Below, piece by piece: positions 44,161 through 52,750 of a stretch of DNA of 64,000 bases. Position 1 is the stretch's first letter. Each line of letters starts with the position of its first letter. The notes below the pieces were generated by a model. The model did no database searches, had not been told where the DNA came from, and saw only the letters and a program-made list of their open reading frames with translations. The DNA is taken from assembly GCF_014192395.1 (NCBI RefSeq), contig NZ_JACHXW010000006.1, positions 310,001-374,000 on the forward strand. Reading direction: 5' to 3'. The translations under genes and the position numbers were made by a program. The stretch comes from Paenibacillus endophyticus (lineage in GTDB: Bacteria > Bacillota > Bacilli > Paenibacillales > Paenibacillaceae).

Positions 44161-45363
44161 ATGGAGACGCTCATATTTGAAGTCGGACTGGCACTGGCAC
44201 TCATTACGCTGACAGGCTTGCTTTCAGCAAAACTGCGTTTCTCGGTTATTCCTTTTTATATTCTTATTGGAATGGCCGTAGGACCGCATGCGCCGCATTT
44301 TTGGATTATTGACCTGCGGTTTATTGAGAGCTCTTCCTTTATCGAATTTATGGGACGTTTAGGCATTTTATTTTTACTGTTTTATTTAGGGCTGGAGTTT
44401 TCCGTTGCCAGGCTATTGAAATCAGGCAAAGCGATAATCGTGGGCGGCTCTTTCTATGTAGCGCTAAATTTCTTGTCAGGCCTGCTGCTCGGTTCGATAG
44501 CGGACCTGCCCATCAAGGAAACGCTTGTCGTTTGCGGCATTATGACCAGCTCCTCAACTGCAATCGTGGCCAAGGTTTTGGTCGACTTGAAAAGGACCGC
44601 AAATCCCGAAACGGAAATCATTATGGGCATGATCATGTTCGATGATTTGTTCATTGCGGTCCACATTTCGATTTTAACTGGACTGATTTTGAGCGGCGCG
44701 ACATCCTTCTGGAGCGTTGTGCTGATTTCGATGACTGCGCTCGCATTCATCGTATTATTTTTGTATATCGGTCGGAAAATAATCAAATATATCGATTGGG
44801 CGCTGAATATCAAATCATCGGAGCTATTTTTGCTGATGATTATGACGCTGCTGTTCCTTGTGGCGGGTTTCTCCGAAACGCTGCATGTCGCAGAGGCAAT
44901 CGGAGCTTTAATGATTGGGCTTGTGCTTGGGGAATCCCGGCATGTGAAGCGAATTGAGCAGCATGTCCTGCCTTTCAGGGATTTTTTCGGAGCGTTATTT
45001 TTCTTTAGCTTCGGTTTGACGATTGAGCCGGCTTCCTTAGGCGGAGCGGTAGGGATGACGCTGATTGCGGTTGTCCTGACGATTATCGGCAACCTTGGAG
45101 CGGGTATCCTCGCAGGCCGGATATCCGGTATTTCACCAAAGGCATCGCTGAATGTCGGATTCACGCTGGTCTCCCGAGGCGAGTTCTCCATCATTATGGC
45201 AAACATCGGCAAGGCAGGCGGCTTGATGGTATCGATTCAATCCTTTGCCGTCCTTTACGTTCTCATCTTGGCTGTTCTTGGGCCGCTCCTGACTAAGGAG
45301 TCCAAATGGATATACCAAAGCTTCGAGAGGCTGAGGAAAAAGGAGAAGCGTGCTAGAGGGTAG
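44161..45363 (+). CDS. khtU: KhtU-like CPA2 monovalent cation/proton antiporter
   Basis: This 400-aa membrane protein has about 12 helices and the CPA2 exchanger motifs: IGMAVGPHAPHFW, LLFYLGLEFSV, MFDDLFIAVHI with the ion-pathway acidic pair, and SRGEFSIIMANIG. It is a KhtU/YhaU-type K+ efflux antiporter that lacks the large cytosolic RCK domain, which the adjacent KhtT subunit supplies. It is the last gene of the operon; a palindromic sequence 69 bp downstream and a hairpin at 45583 may terminate it. Confidence 0.93.
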   Translation: METLIFEVGLALALITLTGLLSAKLRFSVIPFYILIGMAVGPHAPHFWIIDLRFIESSSFIEFMGRLGILFLLFYLGLEFSVARLLKSGKAIIVGGSFYVALNFLSGLLLGSIADLPIKETLVVCGIMTSSSTAIVAKVLVDLKRTANPETEIIMGMIMFDDLFIAVHISILTGLILSGATSFWSVVLISMTALAFIVLFLYIGRKIIKYIDWALNIKSSELFLLMIMTLLFLVAGFSETLHVAEAIGALMIGLVLGESRHVKRIEQHVLPFRDFFGALFFFSFGLTIEPASLGGAVGMTLIAVVLTIIGNLGAGILAGRISGISPKASLNVGFTLVSRGEFSIIMANIGKAGGLMVSIQSFAVLYVLILAVLGPLLTKESKWIYQSFERLRKKEKRARG

Positions 45364-46202
45364 TCTAGCGCTTCGCTGCTCATGAAGCGAATTCAGGCGT
45401 TAAATCGATGTGCGTTAGCAAAATAAAGGGATTACTCCGAAGGCAGTTTTACTGTTGAAGGAGTAACTCCTGTTCTTTCCGCTGGAGCACAGTCATTTCA
45501 TATCATTCCTCCGGAATAGAGCTTGCTGTATCGAATGTTGATAATGATTCACATATGAGTATTAAACGAATAATAGTTAATTAACCGCCTTTTCACACAA
45601 AGGGCGGTTTTCTTTTTGGGTAAAAACATCATTAAGATTTAACACTGCCTTTTCATAGATGCACAGAAGGTTGCCTCTAATCGCATGGATATGAAATCAT
45701 CCGAAAAATAAGGTTTACATGAGAGACGAATAAGACAGGCAATTGCGAGCTGGAAATAAAGAATGGCCACTTTGCCTTAGCTTGTCAAATTAGTCCGCAT
45801 AATAAATAAACGACCTTGATTGTGTGGCTCTACTCTGCTGCTTCTTTTAAATGACTATATGATTTCTCTTTTACAAGATTTGAGGATATTGAAAGAACTT
45901 TTGCGAGAATTTTAAATGTAAATTTTTATCTTAGATGATATTATTTGAAAAGCGATTTCCTGGTGGAATTGGAAATCGGCGCTAAATGATCTCTACACAG
46001 GCATGTTAACAACTGTATATCCTTTTAGCTTGGCCAGCGACCAAATCGTGAAGGGGTAATGGCGAACGACATGAGGTGTAGAAGCTCTGAGAATACATAG
46101 AAGGAGGTTGTTGCTTAGCTTGTGGAGTTGAATTCATGATGACTTGTACGTTCTGAGTTTGTACGGTAAAAAAACATTATTTACTAATAGGGAGGAATTT
46201 TT
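45364..46202. other. AT-rich 0.8-kb spacer without a supported gene
   Basis: No reading frame with a domain or ribosome site was seen. Hairpins include GGATTACTCC/GGAGTAACTCC at about 45430-45469, the terminator at 45583 and GATTTCC/GGAAATC at 45954-45977. The last 100 bases lead into the secreted protein gene and end in GGGAGGAA. Composition is more AT-rich than the neighbouring operons. Confidence 0.5.
45583..45617 (+). terminator. Rho-independent terminator
   Basis: AACCGCC (45583-45589) pairs with GGCGGTT (45603-45609), followed by TTCTTTTT. Confidence 0.75.
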
Positions 46203-46604
46203 ATGAAGAAGACTGTACTATTGACGCTCATGATTTTTTTACTAGTGGGGACTACGTCAGTTTTTGCCGAGACGGAATATAACGACTCTTGGTTCGCAGC
46301 AAATTCGATGACTTACTCTTCGAGTACACATTCATATCAATCCGGTTATGTTAGTGCAACTGATATAGATTGGTTCAAGTTTTCAGGTAAGTCAACAACA
46401 CAAACATTGTGGCTGGGTTCTGGCGCGGCTATTTTAGCGCTATACGAAGATCCGGGATCTGGTCCTTTCGTTTATATTGGCAGTGCCACTAATAGCAGCC
46501 TTACGGTCCCTGCAGGTACGAATAAAAAATTTCTTATTACAGTAACGAATCAATTCCCCTACTACTCCACCGAAGCTCACTACATGATCCACTTGAATGG
46601 ATAA
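46203..46604 (+). CDS. Small secreted PPC-like domain protein
   Basis: This 133-aa protein begins with a clear signal peptide (KKTVLLTLMIFLLVGTTSVF, then AE). The mature part has TEYNDSWFAANSM near its start and ATDIDWFKFSG, matching the E-x-N-D-S...D-x-D-W-F-x-F pattern of bacterial pre-peptidase C-terminal (PPC) beta-sandwich domains. It is a stand-alone domain without a catalytic partner. GGGAGGAA precedes ATG 46203. A strong terminator follows. The role is unknown; PPC domains often bind substrates or surfaces. Confidence 0.8.
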   Translation: MKKTVLLTLMIFLLVGTTSVFAETEYNDSWFAANSMTYSSSTHSYQSGYVSATDIDWFKFSGKSTTQTLWLGSGAAILALYEDPGSGPFVYIGSATNSSLTVPAGTNKKFLITVTNQFPYYSTEAHYMIHLNG

Positions 46605-46666
46605 CGTTTGTCTCAGATTAGGAAAATGAACACCATGGCATCATAAATAACAACTATATTTGTTAG

Positions 46667-46699
46667 AATAAAGCCGAGGTGCGTAACCTCGGCTTTATT
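46667..46699 (+). terminator. Terminator after the PPC-like protein gene
   Basis: AATAAAGCCGAGGT (46667-46680) pairs perfectly with ACCTCGGCTTTATT (46686-46699). Confidence 0.85.
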
Positions 46700-46770
46700 T
46701 ATGTGCGTACGGCATTCCGAGACCTACCCTTCTCTGACGTTAACATTACCACCCACCGCACTCTAAAAGA

Positions 46771-46793
46771 ACCGGAGATTTCTCCCCGGTCAA
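46771..46793 (-). terminator. Terminator of the glyoxalase-like pseudogene
   Basis: On the minus strand ACCGGGGAGA-aa-TCTCCGGT is followed by TCTTTTA. It lies 13 bp past the in-frame stop of the VOC remnant. Confidence 0.6.
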
Positions 46794-46805
46794 GATCTTT
46801 TATTT

Positions 46806-47209
46806 TCAACTCCAACTGCTTGTTGGATCATTCTTGAAGAATTGAAACGTAACGCAAAAACGGACTTTCACTATTCCGAAGCAGGGACTGAATTCAGGTT
46901 CTTGCAGCGGGAGCACCACTCGCCCTCTTTCGCTCATTTTATTAAACATTTCTTCAATCTCGCTTTGTTGCGTCGCTGTAATGCAAATATTTACCTGATC
47001 TCCGACTACATAAGGTTGCCCGGAAAGATATCAGCGACCATCAAATCGTTTTCACCAGTTTGTAGCACCGCATGGGAAATACGGTTTTTCACTTCTTCTC
47101 GCAAACTCTCGGCATCCTTGCCTTCCCCGTACGTAGTTTTGAACAATAACTTTGATTTCAATGCTTCCCGGTAAAACTCAATCGCTTCCGCAGCTTGTCC
47201 ATCCAGCAT
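46806..47209 (-). pseudogene. Frameshifted VOC/glyoxalase (PhnB/YjdN-like) gene
   Basis: The minus strand encodes LDGQAAEAIEFYREALKSKL and later ISHAVLQTGENDLMVADIF, the standard first half of PhnB/YjdN-type VOC proteins. The frame breaks in the GCCCGG at 47018-47023, where one extra base gives an early TAG. In the next frame the domain continues (QPYVVGDQVNICIT, RVVLPLQEPEFSPCFGIV, VTFQFF) to a TGA at 46806-46808. Together the two parts cover most of one VOC domain; the usual first few residues and a good ribosome site are not clear, so the 5' end may also be damaged. It is a recent pseudogene, unless the extra base is a sequencing error. Confidence 0.8.
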
Positions 47210-47466
47210 AGCTGCTACCCTGGATGGAGAGAATCCCGTTGTTTGCCATAGTGTTTGCCAGCTTTAATGTGAATATTTTCAAGGAACGATTCTACAGAAA
47301 AGCAATAAGTGTACAATTTCCCCGATGAACGGGGGCTCTCGGCTCTCAAACTTGGTTTTTCACATTAAAAATTGAGCCAAGCCATTGCCAGTCCGCATAA
47401 TTGGTCAAGTCCCCTCATAGACATGTTATCAGCCAGTAAAAAACAATGTGCAGAGGGGATGATTAC

Positions 47467-48741
47467 ATGCGTCGCATGACATGGACCGCGGCAATCATAT
47501 TGTGTTTGTCGCTCGTATTAGCAGCTTGCGGAACGAAGGACGCCGAGTCCGTGGTTAAGGAGCTCGACAAAGTAGTGAACAGCATGGAGAGCTATCAAGG
47601 AAGCGGTACGATGACGCTGCGGACAGGTCAGCAGCCACTGGAGTACAAGGTGGAGGTATCCTACCAAAAACCGCAATATTATCGGATCAAGCTTACGAAT
47701 GAAGAGAAGGACATTACACAAATCGTGCTTCGCAATGACGACGGCGTATTCGTTCTCACACCGAAGCTGAATAAAGTTTTTCGCTTCCAAAGCGATTGGC
47801 CGCAAAACCAAGGCCAAGTTTACTTGTACCAAACGCTCGTACAAAGCATTCTTGTGGACAATTCCAGGCAATTTGTAATCGACGAGGACAATTATGTTTT
47901 TGATGTAATGGCTAATTATAATAACGGCTCGTTGGCTCGCCAAAAAATTTGGCTCAACAAAGCGGATTATAAGCCCGTTCAGGTTGAAGTGAGCGATACG
48001 AACGCGGCAGTTATGGTCGAAGTTAAATTTGACAATTTTGACTTTGGACCGAAGTTCGACAAAGCCGTTTTCGAGACGGAGGCCAACATGAAAGCGACAC
48101 CTTCCAGCCAAACGACAGAAGAGCCTACGATGGCGCTGCCGGATGACGAGAGCACCACTGGTGCTGCTGAAGGAAACGTCGACGATGCTGATGCTGATGC
48201 GAATGCTGCAACGAACGGGAATATAGCAGACGATGCGGGTACAGATGCGAATGCTGCAACAGATGGGGATAAAGCAGACGATGCCGGCAATCAAACCGAT
48301 GTCAACAGCGCTGTAGATGGTGATGATCAAACGAACAACAGCGGGAACGCGGCTGAGGATGAAGGCGATGATGCGGCAACGAGCGTCAAACCGGAAGAAG
48401 CAGCGGGCTTTACTGCAATGAAACCTTCGTATTTGCCAGCAGGCGTTCAGGAGCCAGAGCTCATTGATATTGTGTTTGGCGGGAACCCAGGCCTGATGCT
48501 GCGTTACTCAGGCGATTACAGCTATACGCTTATTCAGACAGAACCGAAAGATCAAGCGGCATCATTGGTGCCAGGCACGATACTGGATCTAGGCTTCACG
48601 GTCGGTGAGGTGAGCGGCGATGAGCAGCAGACTTTGACTTGGACGTATGAAGGTCATCAGTTCCGTCTGACAAGCGCAAATCTGCCTGAATCCGAGATGA
48701 TTAAGGTCGCGCAGTCCGTTCAGGGTGAAATCGGCAAATAA
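47467..48741 (+). CDS. ydcC: LolA-like lipoprotein with DUF4367-like C-terminus (YdcC-type)
   Basis: This 424-aa protein has a lipoprotein signal peptide with lipobox LAAC (LSLVLAACGT), a LolA-like beta domain (about 40-210: QGSGTMTLRTG, PQYYRIKL, FRFQSDWP, QKIWLNKADYKPVQVEV), an Ala/Asp/Asn-rich linker of about 80 residues with a 48-bp tandem repeat, and a DUF4367-like end (FTAMKPSYLPAGV, GFTVGEVSG). Next to alr it occupies the place of B. subtilis ydcC, a lipoprotein expressed during sporulation. ATG 47467 has AGAGGGG seven to eight bases upstream. The linker expansion is not present in short YdcC homologues I recall. Confidence 0.85.
   Translation: MRRMTWTAAIILCLSLVLAACGTKDAESVVKELDKVVNSMESYQGSGTMTLRTGQQPLEYKVEVSYQKPQYYRIKLTNEEKDITQIVLRNDDGVFVLTPKLNKVFRFQSDWPQNQGQVYLYQTLVQSILVDNSRQFVIDEDNYVFDVMANYNNGSLARQKIWLNKADYKPVQVEVSDTNAAVMVEVKFDNFDFGPKFDKAVFETEANMKATPSSQTTEEPTMALPDDESTTGAAEGNVDDADADANAATNGNIADDAGTDANAATDGDKADDAGNQTDVNSAVDGDDQTNNSGNAAEDEGDDAATSVKPEEAAGFTAMKPSYLPAGVQEPELIDIVFGGNPGLMLRYSGDYSYTLIQTEPKDQAASLVPGTILDLGFTVGEVSGDEQQTLTWTYEGHQFRLTSANLPESEMIKVAQSVQGEIGK
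48196..48291 (+). repeat. In-frame 48-bp tandem repeat in the YdcC-like linker
   Basis: Two units (48196-48243 and 48244-48291) share GATGCGAATGCTGCAAC and AGCAGACGATGC with few differences. Each adds 16 residues to the Ala/Asp-rich linker. Such repeats can vary in number between strains. Confidence 0.75.
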
Positions 48742-48797
48742 AACGGTTAAAAGGGCGATTTTCCAAGACGTACTAGCCATTTTCAAGGTTCGTTTCA

Positions 48798-48826
48798 TTG
48801 ACAGTCTTAGCGGCAAGGTTTAACAT
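48798..48826 (+). promoter_or_regulatory. Sigma-A-type promoter for alr
   Basis: A perfect -35 TTGACA (48798-48803), a 17-bp spacer and TAACAT (48821-48826) precede the alanine racemase start by about 60 bp. Confidence 0.6.
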
Positions 48827-48889
48827 TATTGCTATTGATGTTTGCTGCTCGGACTGTTGTGGCTGCCAGATAAGGAGAAGGTGAACGGC

Positions 48890-50080
48890 TTGGATTTGTA
48901 TTATCGCCCTACTAGGGTTGAACTTTCATTAGATGCTTTACGACATAATTTAGAGGCTTTTCGAAATGCGATCCCGAATGAATGTAAGATTATGGCATCT
49001 GTTAAAGCAAATGCTTACGGACATGGCGCGGTTGAGATTGCGCGGGAGGCAGAACGCTTCGGCGTAGATTATTTAGGCGTTGCATTTCTTGATGAAGCAT
49101 TGCAATTGCGCCAGGCTGGCATCCAAACCCCGATTCTCGTGCTTGGATTCGTGGCTGCGGATGCCTTGTCTGTTGCAAGAAGCCATAACATTACGATCGC
49201 TCTCTTTCGAGAGGACGTTTTAGCCGCAGCGTCGGTTCTTACGCCTGATCATAGTGGCCGCAGGCTCAAGGTCCATATCAAAATGGATTCCGGAATGGGT
49301 AGGCTAGGCGTAATCGGCAAGGATGAGGTATTGTCCTTTATCGAAACGGCTATGAAGGTTCCTCAGGTGGAAGTGGAAGGTTTATTCACGCATTACGCGC
49401 GAGCAGACGAGGCAGATAAAGAATACACGCAGCGTCAGTACAACAGATTTCATGAGGTAGCTGAGCATGTGAGGCAGCAGGGCTGGCCTATACCGATTAT
49501 TCATGCGGCAAACAGCGCCGCGGGTATTGATACACCGCAATGGGCAGGCAATATGCTCCGCTTAGGCGTCAGTATGTATGGGTTGTATCCGTCAGATGAG
49601 GTAAACCGGCAGCGTATCGCGCTGGAGCCAGTGATGTCTCTGAAGACGGAAGTCGTTATGGTCAAAACGGTACCGGCAGGCTGGGGAATTAGTTATGGCA
49701 CACGTTACGTAGCGGCACAGGAAGAGTGCATCGGAACGCTGCCGATTGGATATGCAGACGGCTATAGCCGTATGCTTACCGGCAAAGCACAAGGGATCAT
49801 ACGCGGAGTAAAAACTCCGATTCTTGGAACGATATGCATGGACCAGTGCATGATTGCGCTTGATCCAGCGGCAACTGAGAGTGATGGCAACGTTAAGAAC
49901 GGCGAAGAAGTGGTGCTCATAGGCCGCCAAGGCGATTCGGTTATTACCGTTGGGGATGTGGCGGATCAGCTTGGTACGATTAACTATGAGGTCATCTGTA
50001 TGCTTGCTGCACGGCTGCCACGCATTTATGTTAGAGGTGACCAGACAATCGCGATTCAAAACCCCCTCGCTCAGTCATAA
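48890..50080 (+). CDS. alr: Alanine racemase
   Basis: This 396-aa PLP enzyme converts L-alanine to D-alanine for peptidoglycan. The PLP-binding lysine lies in MASVKANAYGHGA (Lys39 from TTG 48890) and the opposite-face catalytic tyrosine in GWGISYGTRYV, with the conserved ICMDQCMI segment near the active-site mouth. The start is uncertain: TTG 48890 and GTG 48881 are both near the purine-rich AAGGAGAAGGTG; the longer frame from 48842 adds an unlikely leader. The gene lies between ydcC and ndoAI as in other Bacillales and has its own promoter. Confidence 0.95.
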   Translation: MDLYYRPTRVELSLDALRHNLEAFRNAIPNECKIMASVKANAYGHGAVEIAREAERFGVDYLGVAFLDEALQLRQAGIQTPILVLGFVAADALSVARSHNITIALFREDVLAAASVLTPDHSGRRLKVHIKMDSGMGRLGVIGKDEVLSFIETAMKVPQVEVEGLFTHYARADEADKEYTQRQYNRFHEVAEHVRQQGWPIPIIHAANSAAGIDTPQWAGNMLRLGVSMYGLYPSDEVNRQRIALEPVMSLKTEVVMVKTVPAGWGISYGTRYVAAQEECIGTLPIGYADGYSRMLTGKAQGIIRGVKTPILGTICMDQCMIALDPAATESDGNVKNGEEVVLIGRQGDSVITVGDVADQLGTINYEVICMLAARLPRIYVRGDQTIAIQNPLAQS

Positions 50081-50301
50081 TAACTATTGGTAATTGTTTC
50101 AACTTACAAATTTTCGTAAATGAAGAGGATTTTCGCCAAAAATCTCGAATGTAGTATGGCAGATCATCTATAAGGGCTATACATGAAAACATGCAGCATA
50201 TTTGATATACGGCTATCATAGATATGTTGAAGTATAGCGACGGCATTATATTGTCATAATGTGTAGTAAGGTTATGGAAAAGTTTTGGGGGTGCGAGTTC
50301 G

Positions 50302-50583
50302 GTGGCCAATGTACAAAATACCAAAAGAATCATGATTAGCCTGCCAGATCATTTGCTGGAGGAGGTTGACGGGATTGTTGCCAAGGAAAACTCCAACCGC
50401 AGCGAATTTATTCGGCAAGCCATGAAGCTTTATTTGGTGGAGCGTAAAAAACGTCAAATCCGGGAATCCATGCAGCGCGGATATATGGAGATGGCGAAAA
50501 TAAACCTGAACATGGCCTCGGAAGCTTTTCAAGCGGAGGAAGAAGCAGATCATACGTTAGGCCGTCTCGTTAGCGGGGTGTAG
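50302..50583 (+). CDS. ndoAI: EndoA antitoxin (ribbon-helix-helix)
   Basis: This 93-aa protein has an N-terminal ribbon-helix-helix (TKRIMISLPDHLLEEVDGI, then NSNRSEFIRQAMKLYL) that binds DNA, and a C-terminal tail that wraps the EndoA/MazF toxin. This matches B. subtilis NdoAI. GTG 50302 has GGGGGTG eight bases upstream. It lies four bases before the toxin gene, with which it should form one autoregulated unit. The 220 bp upstream are AT-rich and must contain its promoter, but no clear element was found. Confidence 0.94.
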   Translation: MANVQNTKRIMISLPDHLLEEVDGIVAKENSNRSEFIRQAMKLYLVERKKRQIRESMQRGYMEMAKINLNMASEAFQAEEEADHTLGRLVSGV

Positions 50584-50586
50584 AGG

Positions 50587-50937
50587 TTGATTGTAAAACG
50601 TGGTGATGTTTTTTTTGCGGATTTATCGCCAGTCGTCGGATCGGAGCAGGGAGGCGTTCGTCCTGTTCTTGTCATTCAGAATGATATTGGTAACCGTTTC
50701 AGCCCTACGGTCATCGTAGCTGCAATAACGGCTCAAATCCAGAAGGCAAAGCTGCCGACCCATGTCGAAATGGATGCAGCCGCACACGGCTTTGACCGCG
50801 ATTCCGTGGTGCTTCTTGAGCAGATTCGTACGATTGATAAGCAGAGACTTACTGACAAAATTACGCATTTGGATGATGAAACGATGCGCAAGGTCGATGA
50901 TGCCTTACTGATTAGTGTAGGCTTAATTGATTTCTGA
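50587..50937 (+). CDS. ndoA: EndoA/MazF mRNA interferase toxin
   Basis: This 116-aa sequence is almost that of B. subtilis NdoA (MazF): [51 protein letters not shown] and [13 protein letters not shown]. The toxin cleaves single-stranded RNA at UACAU-type sites in B. subtilis. The start is TTG 50587 directly after the antitoxin stop; the weak start should favour antitoxin excess. Conserved catalytic Arg and Thr/Ser residues appear intact. Confidence 0.97.
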   Translation: MIVKRGDVFFADLSPVVGSEQGGVRPVLVIQNDIGNRFSPTVIVAAITAQIQKAKLPTHVEMDAAAHGFDRDSVVLLEQIRTIDKQRLTDKITHLDDETMRKVDDALLISVGLIDF

Positions 50938-51035
50938 GCGTTATGGGCTGTTTAGCATCTAGAAGGGATAACCTTCTGCTGAATAGCTTTTTTTGTTGTA
51001 TTTTACATAAAAATGATGAAATTAGGAAAAAATGA

Positions 51036-51065
51036 TAGACAAATGAAAGATGGATTTGCTATTAT
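51036..51065 (+). promoter_or_regulatory. Promoter of the Tad-type operon
   Basis: TAGACA (51036-51041), an 18-bp spacer and TATTAT (51060-51065) match sigma-A elements at five of six positions each. The transcript would start near 51072 and run through a 110-nt leader. Confidence 0.6.
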
Positions 51066-51110
51066 GAACTCAATTACTTAAGTAAACCTATAAACGAGCA
51101 CGATTATGCG

Positions 51111-51159
51111 AAGAACGCACTCAGTAAGCCTTAGATGGCAGCTGGTGCGTTCTTTTTTT
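51111..51159 (+). terminator. Leader terminator (putative attenuator) of the Tad-type operon
   Basis: AAGAACGCAC (51111-51120) pairs with GTGCGTTCTT (51145-51154), followed by TTTTT. It ends 20 bp before the first start codon, leaving no room for a promoter in between, so transcription starting at about 51072 must read through it. A small alternative hairpin TGCG (51107-51110)/CGCA (51116-51119) would disrupt the left arm. It could also simply terminate ndoA transcripts. Confidence 0.75.
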
Positions 51160-51179
51160 GTGTTCGGGGAGGAGTAGCG

Positions 51180-51905
51180 ATGAGAAAACGAAGAAATGCA
51201 ATCATCAGCCTGACAGCGGCCGTTCTGTCGGCAAGCTTAGTTTATGGCATCTACGAGCTGCAGCGCGTGCATATGGAGAGCGAGGAGATGATAGCCGTAA
51301 TAGTACCCAATCGATTCATAGGAGCGGGAGAACGGCTTCAGGAGAGCGATTTGGAATACAAAACGGTTCCTCAGGCTGTGTATGTTCCCGACATGGTCAT
51401 GAAGCTGGAGGAGGCAGCTGGGAAAGAGACGATTATTCCGCTTGGCAAAGGCGAGCCTCTGCTGCTTTGGAAGGTGGATGAGTTCCGCTTGCAGCCAAAG
51501 CGGTCGGAATCTACTTTTCAGATTCCCAAGGAGTACATCCGTTCCATCTCCAACGGCATTAGGGCTGGCGATAAGGTACTGCTGTATGCATCAGGGGAAG
51601 GGCACCCTTCCGAACGGTTATTCTCAGCCGCAGTTACCGTTGCATCGGTGAAGTCATCGGGGAATGTGGAGATCGACAATATCGAGAATCCGAATCTCAT
51701 CTCGCGGGCGGAAGGGAATAAGGAGCAGATGTATGCTTCGCGGCGAGAGGCTAACGGCATGATCGACTACCTGAACCTGAATTTAACGGAAGAGCAGTGG
51801 TTATTGCTTGATGGCTATTGCAAAGGAGGAGCCTTAAAGCTGGTCGTGGCATACAGCCCGGAATCGCTTGATCTAGCTGGAGCTGGAGAGGATGGTGGGC
51901 TGTGA
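51180..51905 (+). CDS. CpaB/RcpC-like SAF-domain protein
   Basis: This 241-aa protein has a single N-terminal membrane helix (NAIISLTAAVLSASLVYGIY) and an SAF domain (about 35-95, IVPNRFIGAGERLQESDLEY, then EAAGKETIIPLGKGEPLL). CpaB/RcpC proteins of Tad systems share this plan and are thought to stabilise the pilus apparatus. ATG 51180 has GGGGAGGAG about eight bases upstream; the frame from 51135 would start inside the hairpin. It opens a run of overlapping genes and ends with a GTGA overlap. Confidence 0.82.
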   Translation: MRKRRNAIISLTAAVLSASLVYGIYELQRVHMESEEMIAVIVPNRFIGAGERLQESDLEYKTVPQAVYVPDMVMKLEEAAGKETIIPLGKGEPLLLWKVDEFRLQPKRSESTFQIPKEYIRSISNGIRAGDKVLLYASGEGHPSERLFSAAVTVASVKSSGNVEIDNIENPNLISRAEGNKEQMYASRREANGMIDYLNLNLTEEQWLLLDGYCKGGALKLVVAYSPESLDLAGAGEDGGL

Positions 51906-52750
51906 ATGCTGCAATCGCACCTTTAGCTGCATTTATAGGAACGACACCTAATATCGGAACGACAGCAGCGGCGTTCGCAGCTGCTTTCAGGATTGGGGAA
52001 GCGAGCGGCAAGCCAGTCGGATATTTATGCCTCAATCTCAAAAGCTCAAAAATTCATCGCTATCTCGGTATCGATGAACCGCTCGTCACATTAGATAAGC
52101 TTCGCCCAGAGCTGAGATCCTCCGCGTTGACGCCGGATATGCTGCGCAAGGCGGCATATCCGGTGGCGAACCTGCCGAATGTACAGGTGTTATTCGGCAA
52201 CATGATGAGGGAGCAAGCTGAATATTTCACGCCAGAAGAAGCGAAGCATTTGCTCGATGTCGCAGAGCAGACCTTTGCATTCGTTATCGCGGATGTCGGC
52301 GCATATTGGGATAACGCTGCCACCATTTGCGCGGTTAGAAGAGCAGGCTCGCGCATACTGGTGACTACGCCATCCTTGTCTCATTTTCAAGAGGATGGCA
52401 AGCACTGGATCGGGCAGGTATCGCCGTTATTCGGTGTAAATCCTGATCAATATGATTCGATCACTATTAATGGACCTTGGAGAAATGGAGGCTATCAAAT
52501 GAAGCATATTTGTAAAGAGCTCGGCACGTCGGCACTGGGTCAGCTTCAATTAAGCGAAACAGTATCCAGCCAATTGGATAGTGGAACCTATGCTCAGTGG
52601 CTGAAGACGGACAGCGGCGGTTCGGAGATGATGAAGGGTCCTGCAAAGGCGATGATGCAGAGGCATGGCATTCGGAGCTTGGGGGTTACTGTAGCCGTAC
52701 AACCGTGGTACCGCAAGCTGCTAGCCCATCGTAACGGTACAAGCTCGTGA
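51902..52750 (+). CDS. CpaE/ParA-like protein lacking the Walker A lysine
   Basis: This 282-aa protein has a ParA/MinD-like layout: an N-terminal loop at the Walker A position (FIGTTPNIGTTAAAFAAAFR), a Walker B-like FVIADVG (about residue 125-132) and an LVTTPS strand. The loop has the flexible Gly-Thr pattern, but neither the signature lysine nor the catalytic KT of KGGxGKT is present, so ATP hydrolysis is doubtful. CpaE-type ATPases localise Tad machinery, so this looks like a degenerate paralogue that may bind a nucleotide or serve as a scaffold. The GTGA overlap on both sides implies tight coupling. Confidence 0.72.
   Translation: MNAAIAPLAAFIGTTPNIGTTAAAFAAAFRIGEASGKPVGYLCLNLKSSKIHRYLGIDEPLVTLDKLRPELRSSALTPDMLRKAAYPVANLPNVQVLFGNMMREQAEYFTPEEAKHLLDVAEQTFAFVIADVGAYWDNAATICAVRRAGSRILVTTPSLSHFQEDGKHWIGQVSPLFGVNPDQYDSITINGPWRNGGYQMKHICKELGTSALGQLQLSETVSSQLDSGTYAQWLKTDSGGSEMMKGPAKAMMQRHGIRSLGVTVAVQPWYRKLLAHRNGTSS

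Noticed and set aside
45954..45977. GATTTCC/GGAAATC hairpin as a terminator
   Set aside because: No T tract and no gene end nearby.
51036..51180. c-di-GMP (GEMM) riboswitch in the Tad leader
   Set aside because: An AAACC-like stretch is present, but the conserved GGCAAACC and GACGCAAAGCC order is not.
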